Assembly: GCF_034471385.1 (NCBI RefSeq) | Contig: NZ_JARGYU010000001.1 | Span: 1 to 64,000, forward strand | Reading direction: 5' to 3' | Source: Lyticum sinuosum | GTDB taxonomy: Bacteria; Pseudomonadota; Alphaproteobacteria; Rickettsiales; Midichloriaceae | DNA length: 64,000 bases | Shown: piece by piece, positions 31,069 through 37,677 of the stretch | Position numbering within the stretch: position 1 is the first letter of the stretch | How the letters are laid out: the number at the start of each line of letters is the position of its first letter | Translations under genes and position numbers: made by a program | Notes under the pieces: generated by a model | What the model saw: only the letters and a program-made list of their open reading frames with translations | What the model was told of the DNA's origin: nothing | Databases searched by the model: none

Positions 31069-31158
31069 GGAGCGATGGCCGAGTGGTCGAAGGCGCTTCC
31101 CTGCTAAGGAAGTATACGGGAAACTGTATCGAGGGTTCGAATCCCTCTCTCTCCGCCA
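31069..31158 (+). tRNA. tRNA-Ser (anticodon GCT), island attachment gene
   Basis: A 90-base type II tRNA with encoded CCA. The anticodon stem CTTCC/GGAAG encloses CTGCTAA, giving anticodon GCT for serine AGC/AGU codons. It has the long variable arm expected for tRNA-Ser and a T-arm GGTTCGAATCC. The acceptor has a C5/T68 mismatch (GGAGCGA against TCTCTCC). T68 is the first base of the 33-base direct repeat shared with 36799-36831. Because both repeat copies have T there, the mismatch was not created by the integration. The gene stays complete because the repeat restores its 3' end. Confidence 0.95.
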
Positions 31159-31182
31159 CCTTTTTTAGAGATGACTTTTCTC
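31150..31182 (+). repeat. Island left attachment repeat (attL-like)
   Basis: The 33-base sequence starting TCTCCGCCACC and ending GACTTTTCTC overlaps the 3' end of tRNA-Ser and is repeated exactly at 36799-36831, about 5.65 kb away. Weaker similarity continues past both copies, including CCCCAGTATTT at 31218 and 36868, at nearly the same distance from each repeat. This is the classic footprint of integration at a tRNA 3' end. Confidence 0.88.
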
Positions 31183-31480
31183 ACCATCATTCAGAGCATA
31201 GCGAAGCAATCCAGAAACCCCAGTATTTCTGAGCTTTCCAGGGTTTTGGCTTAACGTTAGACCCGTACTTCACTTTCTCCGATTTTGCTATTTTACCCCT
31301 AAAATCTCTGTTTTTGGCCTCTCCATCTCCGATACATGCAAACACTCGGGTCAAAGGTACGCATGTCCCTAAAGCCTGGATTTAGCTGGGTTTTGGAGGA
31401 TTGATGTTTTTTGCTCATGCATTTTTTAGAGAACGAAAAGCGGAGTAGAGAATGAGATTCGAAATGGAGCATAGGTAATA
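31183..31480. other. Non-coding left end of the island
   Basis: About 300 bases of comparatively GC-rich sequence lie between the left attachment repeat and the MarR-GNAT gene. No open frame with protein-like composition is seen. The first ~60 bases are an imperfect match to the sequence that follows the right repeat (36832-36895), including CCCCAGTATTT and a GGTTTT stretch. Confidence 0.5.
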
Positions 31481-32434
31481 TTACTTGCTGAGCTTTTCCA
31501 TTACTTCTTCAACCTCGCCTACATAAAATACAGAATCAAGCTCGCATAGCTCAAATTCTTTCGGAAGGTCTGAGCGAACTATTTTTATAAAACCATACCT
31601 TTTATAGAAAATATGAGCAGCTTTAAGGATATCAACTGAGCCTAGAAATAGCTTTTTAAAGTGATGCTTTAGTGTGGCATTGAGAAGTGTAAGCATTAAT
31701 TTTTTGGCAACTCCTGTGCCTCTATATTCTTTTATCACAAAAAACTTTTTAATTTCGCCGCCACAATCATTGATTTTTCTTAAGCCTATGCTGCCAATAA
31801 TCTGCCCATTATCAGCCACAGCATACCAAAAATTATATGAATGATCGTAATAAAAATAATGCTCTGCTTTTAAAATACATATATTAGTATCTTTATTAAT
31901 TGGTATAGAGAACTCATTTTCTTGTATTTCAGAAATCATACTCATAATTTGCTTGCGTATAACCCGAGAAGTTGAAAGGGTAGCAATTTTAATATCTGAA
32001 CCGAGTAGCCTATTTTGCTCAAGTACGTTTGAGTATTTGTCTATAGCATTTATGATCTCTACCATTTCTGATTCTTGTAAAAACTTAAAAGCACCTTCTA
32101 TCTTTTCTTCAGAAAAATCATCGATACTTTTCACGGTTGCTTGCCCTTCTGCTGTAAGATAAAGATATTTTTCACGTTTATCTAATCCTTCTTTAAATTC
32201 AATCAAGCCCTTTTTAGATAAAGAGCTTGTTAGCCTTGATATTCTGGAAATAGACATCAACAATAGAGCACCTAATTTAGATATAGTAAGCCCTGGGTCT
32301 TTCTCTATTTCTATTAACGCATGCCAATGCCCTGGGGTGATACTTGAGTCACTGCGGTCTAGTTGTAGCATTCCAAGCTCTCTTACTAATTTTCTTGATA
32401 GAGACCGTAATTTCTCAATTTGTTCTTTTTGCAT
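31481..32434 (-). CDS. MarR-GNAT fusion: transcription regulator plus N-acetyltransferase
   Basis: The product is about 317 residues. Its first ~150 form a MarR-type winged helix (HWHALIEIEKDPGLTISKLG, SRISRLTSSLSKKGLI, a wing reading DKREKYLYLTAEG). The second half is a GNAT acetyltransferase with acetyl-CoA motif EYRGTGVAKKLM and the C-terminal FYKRYGF. MarR-GNAT fusions are known, and the GNAT half may modify a small molecule that the MarR half senses. The frame is open to 32452; I prefer the third Met (32434) because GAGG lies 10 bases before it. It is divergent from the AlaX-MFS gene across a dyad-symmetric operator (32476-32516), so autorepression and control of the cluster are likely. 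Confidence 0.92.
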   Translation of the reverse strand: MQKEQIEKLRSLSRKLVRELGMLQLDRSDSSITPGHWHALIEIEKDPGLTISKLGALLLMSISRISRLTSSLSKKGLIEFKEGLDKREKYLYLTAEGQATVKSIDDFSEEKIEGAFKFLQESEMVEIINAIDKYSNVLEQNRLLGSDIKIATLSTSRVIRKQIMSMISEIQENEFSIPINKDTNICILKAEHYFYYDHSYNFWYAVADNGQIIGSIGLRKINDCGGEIKKFFVIKEYRGTGVAKKLMLTLLNATLKHHFKKLFLGSVDILKAAHIFYKRYGFIKIVRSDLPKEFELCELDSVFYVGEVEEVMEKLSK

Positions 32435-32473
32435 AAAACTCATGCCTCGCATTAAATTTTTATCTACAAATAC

Positions 32474-32518
32474 AGTATAACAATAATGCTTGCATATTGC
32501 AACTAATTTTGTTATAAT
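32474..32518. promoter_or_regulatory. Divergent promoters sharing a dyad operator, probable MarR site
   Basis: Plus strand: -35 TTGCAT (32490-32495), 17-base spacer, -10 TATAAT (32513-32518). Minus strand: -35 TTGCAA (32497-32502), 17-base spacer, -10 TATACT (32474-32479). Two nested inverted repeats share one centre at 32496: outer arms TATAACAA (32476-32483) and TTGTTATA (32509-32516), inner arms TTGCA (32490-32494) and TGCAA (32498-32502). Binding of the MarR-GNAT protein here would block both promoters. The boxes and symmetry are seen directly; the regulator is inferred from position. Confidence 0.8.
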
Positions 32519-32540
32519 AGTTGTATATCGAACAATGCGC

Positions 32541-32546
32541 AGGAGG
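32541..32546 (+). promoter_or_regulatory. Perfect Shine-Dalgarno of the AlaX-MFS gene
   Basis: AGGAGG lies 4 bases before ATG 32551 and fixes that codon as the start in place of the TTG at 32521. Such a strong site is unusual here, since most native genes in the window have none that I can see. Confidence 0.85.
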
Positions 32547-32550
32547 ATTC

Positions 32551-33621
32551 ATGCAAACGATTAAAGCTTACCTTGAAGATACGTACTGCTTTGCAGGCCA
32601 TGGGGAAGTTATACATACCGGAATGGACGATAAAGGCCATTTCTTTATTTTAGATAAAACAATATTTTATCCGCAAGGTGGTGGACAACCTTCGGATCAA
32701 GGGTATCTGGAAATTGATACACGTACAGAGCACATGTTAGATAGCAGCGGTTACCGTACCACTATCGATGCTTCACGTGATTTTGAGGGAGATTCACAGC
32801 AAGAACAATCGAGCAAGCTAGGATTGCTAAATGGGTTTGTTACATGCGGAATGGCTTTGGCACCAATAATAGGAAGTTATCTCAATATATACCTTGGTTG
32901 GAGAGGAGGGTTTATATTTTTGATTACTCTAGGCGCCCTTTGCTTATTGATGAGTCAACTTTTCATCCCTAATGATTACAAAAGAAATGATCAAGTATCA
33001 TTTTCAGTTCTAGAATATTCAAAAATCATTAACTCAAGATTATTTTGGGTTTTGGCAATCATGGTCTGTTTTCTTTGTTTGCATTACTGGATTTTTATTG
33101 GAATGAGTCCAATTATATATATGCAAGGCATGGGCCTAACATTAAACCAGTTTGGTTTGTATCAAGGCGTAATCGCTGCTTCCTTTGCTTCAATGAGCTT
33201 TTTAAGCCCAATGCTTTTAAGAAAACTTAACCACTTTAATTGCGTAAAAATATCGTTGTTTTTGCATATCATATTTTCATCTGTTCTTTTAATTGTTATG
33301 ACTTTTTCTCCAATGAATTATATTTTGATTACTATTTTGATGTGTTTTTGCACAGTAAGTTCGGTGTTGCCAGTAAATGTAATATATCCAAAAATATTAT
33401 CATCTTTTAATGGCTCTGAAAGTAAGGCGGCATCTCTTGTAAATATCGTTAGATTGATTGGAACAGCAATAGGCATAGAAGTAGTTAGCTATTTTTATGT
33501 TGGAAGAACCTTAGAATTAGGTTGCGTATTATTTCTTTTATCAACGTTAGTTTTGGTTGTTTTTTTTAATCCTTATTTTCGTAACGCATTCAACAACAAA
33601 AAATTACAGGGGAATGATTAA
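32551..33621 (+). CDS. Chimeric gene: AlaX-type editing domain N-terminus fused to a truncated MFS efflux transporter
   Basis: Residues 1-50 match the start of AlaX/AlaRS-type tRNA editing domains (TYCFAGHGEVI, FFILDKTIFYPQGGGQPSDQG). After about 30 residues the sequence changes to a Bcr/CflA-like major facilitator: GLLNGFVTCGMALAPIIGSY, GWRGGFIFL, then about eight membrane helices to the end. The editing domain lacks its zinc-site half and the transporter lacks its first helices. Hence an internal in-frame deletion probably joined an alaX-like gene and an exporter gene. The fused frame is open, but neither part is complete, so activity is doubtful. It is followed two bases later by the adenylation gene. 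Confidence 0.8.
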   Translation: MQTIKAYLEDTYCFAGHGEVIHTGMDDKGHFFILDKTIFYPQGGGQPSDQGYLEIDTRTEHMLDSSGYRTTIDASRDFEGDSQQEQSSKLGLLNGFVTCGMALAPIIGSYLNIYLGWRGGFIFLITLGALCLLMSQLFIPNDYKRNDQVSFSVLEYSKIINSRLFWVLAIMVCFLCLHYWIFIGMSPIIYMQGMGLTLNQFGLYQGVIAASFASMSFLSPMLLRKLNHFNCVKISLFLHIIFSSVLLIVMTFSPMNYILITILMCFCTVSSVLPVNVIYPKILSSFNGSESKAASLVNIVRLIGTAIGIEVVSYFYVGRTLELGCVLFLLSTLVLVVFFNPYFRNAFNNKKLQGND

Positions 33622-33623
33622 TC

Positions 33624-35207
33624 ATGACTGCTAACTTTCTTGTTAAAAACGCTTCTGTTTTTGGATGCTCAATCGCTCTTATTTCTAAAGACACCTATTT
33701 TACATATGCAAAATTATATGAGGAAGTTTGTAAGCGCGCAGATGAATTAAAGAGCGTTTTTGATTCGCAAGAAGAATATACCGGCAAAATCGCAATCATT
33801 CGAAGAAAAACAAAGCTCCTTACAATTATTGATATGATGGCTGTTATGCATATGAGCTATGCTTTTTTATATGTTCCGATTGATTATCCAGAAGAAAGAT
33901 TTTTAAAAATTGTTTCTGTGGTTAAACCACAATTAATAATCACAGACAAGGATTTGATTGTACAAAAGGATTACGTACAATACACCAATGATTTAGCCTA
34001 TTTAATTTATACTTCTGGAAGCACGGGCATTCCAAAAGCAGTGATGATTACACATAAAAACCTTGAGCATTTTATTCGTAACCTTCAAAAGACTATTCCC
34101 ACTTTGCCCAGCACCATAATGCTGCAATATTCTAATTTAACTTTTGATGCCAGTATTTGGGAAATTTTTGCAACATTAATGTTTGGGGGAACGCTTGTTA
34201 TCTCGGAAAACCAAATTTTAGATACAGCGGCATTAACTCATTTTATTAACTTGTATAAAATAAACAGGGCATTGCTTACCCCGATCATAGCTAATGGCAT
34301 ATTAAAAAACGATACGACACTGCAAGATTTAATTATTGGTGGAGATACTTTCAAAACCAGCTTTCTTGAAGATTGGACTGTTAAGTATAATTTGTGGAAT
34401 GCTTATGGGCCAACAGAAGGAACTGTTTGCGTTCTTTTACATAAATTTCAATCCAAAAGTGAAGCTATTGTTTTAGGAGCTCCCCTTTATAAAGAAGCAT
34501 TACATCTTGACACAGAATCTGACGAGCTCGTGATTTACGGAGAGCAAGTTGCATACGGTCATATAAACGACAAGGGTTTGACGTTATATCATGGTGTATT
34601 TAACACAGGAGACTTAGTACAAAAACATAACAATAGCTATATTTTTAAAGGAAGAAAAGATCACCAGATTAAAGTTCGTGGAGGGTACCGAGTGTCTATT
34701 GAGGAAATAAAAAACACTATTGAATCAATAGAAGGTGTTCAGTCTGCTTTTGTTTGCGCGCAGCATCAAAAAACTTCATATCCAGAGCTGTATTGTTTTT
34801 ACAAAGGTAAAATAAGCCAAGATTTATTAAGAAATACAATTAATGATCTAATCCCAGAATACATGGTTCCTGCATTTATAATTGCTATTGATATCTGGCC
34901 CTTAAACACAAGTGGAAAAATAGATAAAGATCACTTGATCAGCACCTATAGCACAAAATTATCAAAGCAAAATTGTATTTCTGAAGAACGAATTATTGCA
35001 ATATGGTCTGCGATATTGGGGAACAACAATATCGCCCCTGAGGATAATTTTTTTAGTATTGGAGGCGGATCTTTTACAGCTTTGCAGGTTATAGAGGCTT
35101 ATTTAAAAGAATTTGGAATTACCTTTGAGCTGGCGGATTTTTTTATAACCCCAGTATTAAAAGACCAATTAGAAATAATTATTAATACCAACGAGAGCAA
35201 ATGTTAA
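33624..35207 (+). CDS. Stand-alone NRPS adenylation domain with carrier protein (A-PCP)
   Basis: This 527-residue protein would activate an amino acid as its adenylate and load it on its own carrier domain. Adenylation motifs: A3 YTSGSTGIPK at 129-138, A4 FDAS at 174-177, A5 NAYGPTE at 259-265, A7 GD at 329-330, A8 GRKDHQIKVRGGYRVSIEEI at 343-362, A10 NTSGKID with Lys432. The carrier motif FFSIGGGS at 476-483 has the phosphopantetheine Ser483, with Gly where His or Asp is usual before it. By eye the specificity residues read D-A-W-L-I-G-A-V-C, nearest to phenylalanine-type codes (tentative). Asp175 fits an alpha-amino acid. It overlaps the next gene by seven bases. It is the best preserved gene of the island's pathway. 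Confidence 0.93.
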   Translation: MTANFLVKNASVFGCSIALISKDTYFTYAKLYEEVCKRADELKSVFDSQEEYTGKIAIIRRKTKLLTIIDMMAVMHMSYAFLYVPIDYPEERFLKIVSVVKPQLIITDKDLIVQKDYVQYTNDLAYLIYTSGSTGIPKAVMITHKNLEHFIRNLQKTIPTLPSTIMLQYSNLTFDASIWEIFATLMFGGTLVISENQILDTAALTHFINLYKINRALLTPIIANGILKNDTTLQDLIIGGDTFKTSFLEDWTVKYNLWNAYGPTEGTVCVLLHKFQSKSEAIVLGAPLYKEALHLDTESDELVIYGEQVAYGHINDKGLTLYHGVFNTGDLVQKHNNSYIFKGRKDHQIKVRGGYRVSIEEIKNTIESIEGVQSAFVCAQHQKTSYPELYCFYKGKISQDLLRNTINDLIPEYMVPAFIIAIDIWPLNTSGKIDKDHLISTYSTKLSKQNCISEERIIAIWSAILGNNNIAPEDNFFSIGGGSFTALQVIEAYLKEFGITFELADFFITPVLKDQLEIIINTNESKC

Positions 35208-36010
35208 ACAAATCAAAAATTGATTTATCTTTAGAAAATAATTTTTTTTCAAAAGTACGTTTTTTACCTAGGTTGTGCCAAAAAATGAAGATTATTGATT
35301 TTTCAAATGGCGTTTCTTCCGTTAACTCAACATTTGCTTCAGACACATTTAACATTATCTCTGCTAAAAATTTACAAGAAACTATACATGTAGATCAGGC
35401 GCAATCCATAATCAACTCCTTTAATACGCAAAAATTACCTTTAGCTTGGTGGGTTGGGCCTAATTCGTCAAATTATAAAGTGGATGACATCCTTTTATCT
35501 GTTGGCTTAGAACATGTTGAGACGGAGGTAGGAATGGCGGCTTTAGCTTCAGACATAGATTCACATGTGACGAATATACCAGATAACTTCAAAATCAAGG
35601 AAGCCCGATCACTTCAAGATTTTATCGACTATGGCAATGTTATGGCATCAGTATTTGAACCTTTTGATGAAGAAGCGATCATATTTTATGAAACAATAGG
35701 TGGTTGTTATAAAAAAGATCCTGATGTAGATATGTTCGTTGGTTATATCAATCACAATCCATTTGCAATATGTTTTTGTATTAAAGCGGATGGTATTGGT
35801 GGGGTGTATGATATTGTGACCCATCCAGATTTTCAGAAAAGAGGTATTGGGACGTTAATGACAAAAATTGCTATTGAGCATTTAAAAAGAAAAAAATGTC
35901 ACGTTATCGGTATGCAAGCCTCTAACGATGGAATTGGCATCTATAAAAAAATGGGCTTTATAAGTTTTGGTAAATTCAAAGTTTATTCCAACAAACACAT
36001 GGTGATTTAG
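35201..36010 (+). CDS. GNAT family N-acetyltransferase in the NRPS-like cluster
   Basis: The 269-residue product has a divergent N-terminal half and a clear GNAT fold in the C-terminal half. VYDIVTHPDFQKRGIGTLM ends near residue 220 and contains the acetyl-CoA loop QKRGIG; IGIYKKMGFISFG follows. Its ATG overlaps the stop region of the adenylation gene, and the next gene starts two bases after its stop, so the three are probably co-translated. In such clusters acetyltransferases either tailor the product or give self-resistance; the sequence does not tell which. Confidence 0.88.
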   Translation: MLNKSKIDLSLENNFFSKVRFLPRLCQKMKIIDFSNGVSSVNSTFASDTFNIISAKNLQETIHVDQAQSIINSFNTQKLPLAWWVGPNSSNYKVDDILLSVGLEHVETEVGMAALASDIDSHVTNIPDNFKIKEARSLQDFIDYGNVMASVFEPFDEEAIIFYETIGGCYKKDPDVDMFVGYINHNPFAICFCIKADGIGGVYDIVTHPDFQKRGIGTLMTKIAIEHLKRKKCHVIGMQASNDGIGIYKKMGFISFGKFKVYSNKHMVI

Positions 36011-36012
36011 GT

Positions 36013-36423
36013 ATGAACTCTTTTTTTACTAACCTACAAGAGAATTTATTATTTTCAGCAGAACTAAAATATGGTCAACCAATCTATACAATCAAGGAAG
36101 CTTGGCCAATCCCCTTTAACACTGATATAGAAAAGATAAAATCAGTTATTACAAATATCATTGCTTCAAGTGACGCACTAAGATTTTCTTACTTTTATGA
36201 TTTTCAGGATAATTGTCTCAAAAAAAAGATATCTCTCACAGATCCAATCTGGACAAGTGAAAATTTGTCATTTGATATGACTGACAATTTACTATTCGTT
36301 GCTGGGATTTATGAAGAGCTCGGAACAAAATATTTAAAGCTGCAGTTTCATCATAGTTTATTAGATGGTTGGTCTGTCAGTAAAGTGATAGAAAAAATCT
36401 CCGCTTTATCTACCACTACTTAG
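36013..36423 (+). CDS. Truncated NRPS condensation domain
   Basis: The 136-residue product corresponds to only the first third of a condensation domain (normally about 430-450 residues). It has a C1-like start (ENLLFSAELKYGQPIY), a C2-like SDALRFSY, and the catalytic C3 motif HHSLLDGWS at 113-121, whose second His is the proposed active-site residue. It stops at 36423 within 15 residues of C3. The stop region overlaps the phosphopantetheinyl transferase fragment in another frame, so a deletion has joined the two genes. It is almost certainly non-functional as a condensation enzyme. Confidence 0.85.
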   Translation: MNSFFTNLQENLLFSAELKYGQPIYTIKEAWPIPFNTDIEKIKSVITNIIASSDALRFSYFYDFQDNCLKKKISLTDPIWTSENLSFDMTDNLLFVAGIYEELGTKYLKLQFHHSLLDGWSVSKVIEKISALSTTT

Positions 36424-36670
36424 TTTTTTTGCTTCTCAAGAAGAAATTGCATGGGTTTTAGAAAAAAATTCTATCAAAAGATTCTATAAAATCTGGACAC
36501 TAAAAGAATCTATATTAAAATATACTGGACAAGGCATCTCAGATGCAGGCTTTCCCGAGTTATTTGTAAACAAAAAAACATTATTATATCCAAATACAAT
36601 TACTCACTCTTTTATAAAAGCAAAAAAATATGCTATTTCTTTGTGCACAGGGTCGTGTAGAACCACTTAA
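36422..36670 (+). pseudogene. 3' fragment of an Sfp-type phosphopantetheinyl transferase
   Basis: In the frame one base after the condensation stop (36422 on), 82 codons read as the C-terminal part of an Sfp/EntD-type 4'-phosphopantetheinyl transferase: FFASQEEIAWVL, then FYKIWTLKESILKYTGQGI, which contains the family signature WTxKES/A and the downstream KxxGxGI, then KKYAISLC and a stop at 36670. This enzyme converts carrier-protein Ser to the active form. The N-terminal half and any start codon are missing, so it is a remnant. It was probably the partner of the adjacent adenylation-carrier protein. Confidence 0.82.
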
Positions 36671-37091
36671 TATTACACAAGGATAATCAACATTTTTCTA
36701 TTAATCTTATCTCTCAGTACGCCTCTATAATCGTTTAAGAGAGTGAAAACATGACTATACCACCCCAGTTTGGAGTTGGTTAGGTTGTGGTAAACTGATC
36801 TCCGCCACCTTTTTTAGAGATGACTTTTCTCGCGTCTTTTTAGGTTAGTCTTAGTAACCTTCTTAACCCCCAGTATTTGCAAATTTTTTTAAGGTTTTAT
36901 TATTATTACTTTTATGTTGATAGGATAAATTTTCTAAAAAAAATAAAAATTATTTAATTTTAAGATTATTAAATTAAAAAAGTATAATGTTATATTTTCC
37001 CATAAACCTAGTTTAATTTACTTATTGCATAATAATACAATATATGATAGCGTAATACTCATTGGAAATTTTTTTAATTAAAATTGTTTTT
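36671..37091. other. Island right end and spacer before rpsH
   Basis: This stretch holds the tail of the island, the right attachment repeat (36799-36831), and then a return to the AT-rich base composition of the chromosome from about 36900. I see no gene in it. A CCCCAGTATTT stretch at 36868 mirrors one at 31218 after the left repeat. Confidence 0.5.
36799..36831 (+). repeat. Island right attachment repeat (attR-like)
   Basis: An exact 33-base copy of 31150-31182, made of the last bases of tRNA-Ser(GCU) with CCA and the following trailer. No tRNA body is present upstream of it, as expected when the element has displaced the original 3' end. Confidence 0.88.
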
Positions 37092-37493
37092 ATGAGTTTT
37101 TTAGGGATTTGTAATATTGTATCCAGTATAAAAAATGCATGTATGGTGATGAAAAACGAAGTTATATTAAAAGATACTAAAGTAATTCGTGACATTCTTT
37201 TTATACTAAAAGAAGAAGGCTATATAAAAGATTATGAGCGTGCTTTAGATGATTCCAATCCAAATAAAAAAATTATAATAGTTTCTTTGAAGTATTATAA
37301 CAATAGATCTGTTATAACGGAAATCAAGATGATTTCTACTCCTAGTAGACATGTTTATTCAAAATTCAAAGATTTATTTAAGTATAAAAAAATTATGGGT
37401 GTAGTTCTTGTTTCTACTAATAAAGGCATAAAAACATTAGAAAAATCTATAAATATGAATTTAGGTGGAAAACTTATTTGTTCTATATTCTAA
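37092..37493 (+). CDS. rpsH: 30S ribosomal protein S8, isolated and divergent
   Basis: S8 binds 16S rRNA and is needed for 30S assembly. Starting at ATG 37092 (not the TTG at 37062) the product has 133 residues, the normal S8 length. It shows IVSSIKNAC near the start, FILKEEGYIKDYE, ISTPSRHVYSKF, the STNKGIKT loop and a GGKLICSIF end equivalent to the usual GGEVLCYV. The gene is alone here, just outside the tRNA-Ser island, whereas S8 is normally inside the spc operon. It may be the only copy moved by rearrangement, or a diverged second copy; the window cannot decide. Confidence 0.85.
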   Translation: MSFLGICNIVSSIKNACMVMKNEVILKDTKVIRDILFILKEEGYIKDYERALDDSNPNKKIIIVSLKYYNNRSVITEIKMISTPSRHVYSKFKDLFKYKKIMGVVLVSTNKGIKTLEKSINMNLGGKLICSIF

Positions 37494-37677
37494 TTTTTTA
37501 CATAAGAAAAAAAATAAAAGAAAATAATTATAAAAAGTAATAGCTTTTTATAAAAAAATTAAGTTATAAATAAAATTATAATTAATTAGAGAAATTTTCA
37601 AATAAAAATATTGAAATTATAAATTTTATATACTATTTAAAATTATTATTTATAAATATATAAGTTAAATAGAAATA

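Larger units (their letters stand above)
31069..36831. mobile_element. tRNA-Ser genomic island with decayed NRPS-like cluster
   Basis: The segment between the 33-base direct repeats is visibly richer in G and C than everything around it, has genuine Shine-Dalgarno sequences (AGGAGG at 32541), and carries a gene set foreign to the rest of the window: MarR-GNAT, AlaX-MFS chimera, adenylation-carrier protein, GNAT, condensation-domain fragment and phosphopantetheinyl transferase fragment. Its genes are closely packed or overlapping. I find no integrase, transposase or relaxase in it, so it appears immobile and partly decayed. Recombination with a homologous tRNA-Ser locus from a relative is an alternative to site-specific integration. 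Confidence 0.85.

Noticed and set aside
31069..31158. Idea that island integration created the C5/T68 mismatch in tRNA-Ser
   Set aside because: Both copies of the attachment repeat have T at this position, so host and element both carried it before integration; the mismatch must be native or due to a change at position 5.
31183..36800. Search for an integrase, transposase or relaxase in the island
   Set aside because: No frame in the island shows tyrosine or serine recombinase, DDE transposase or relaxase motifs, so the island is not called an intact mobile element.
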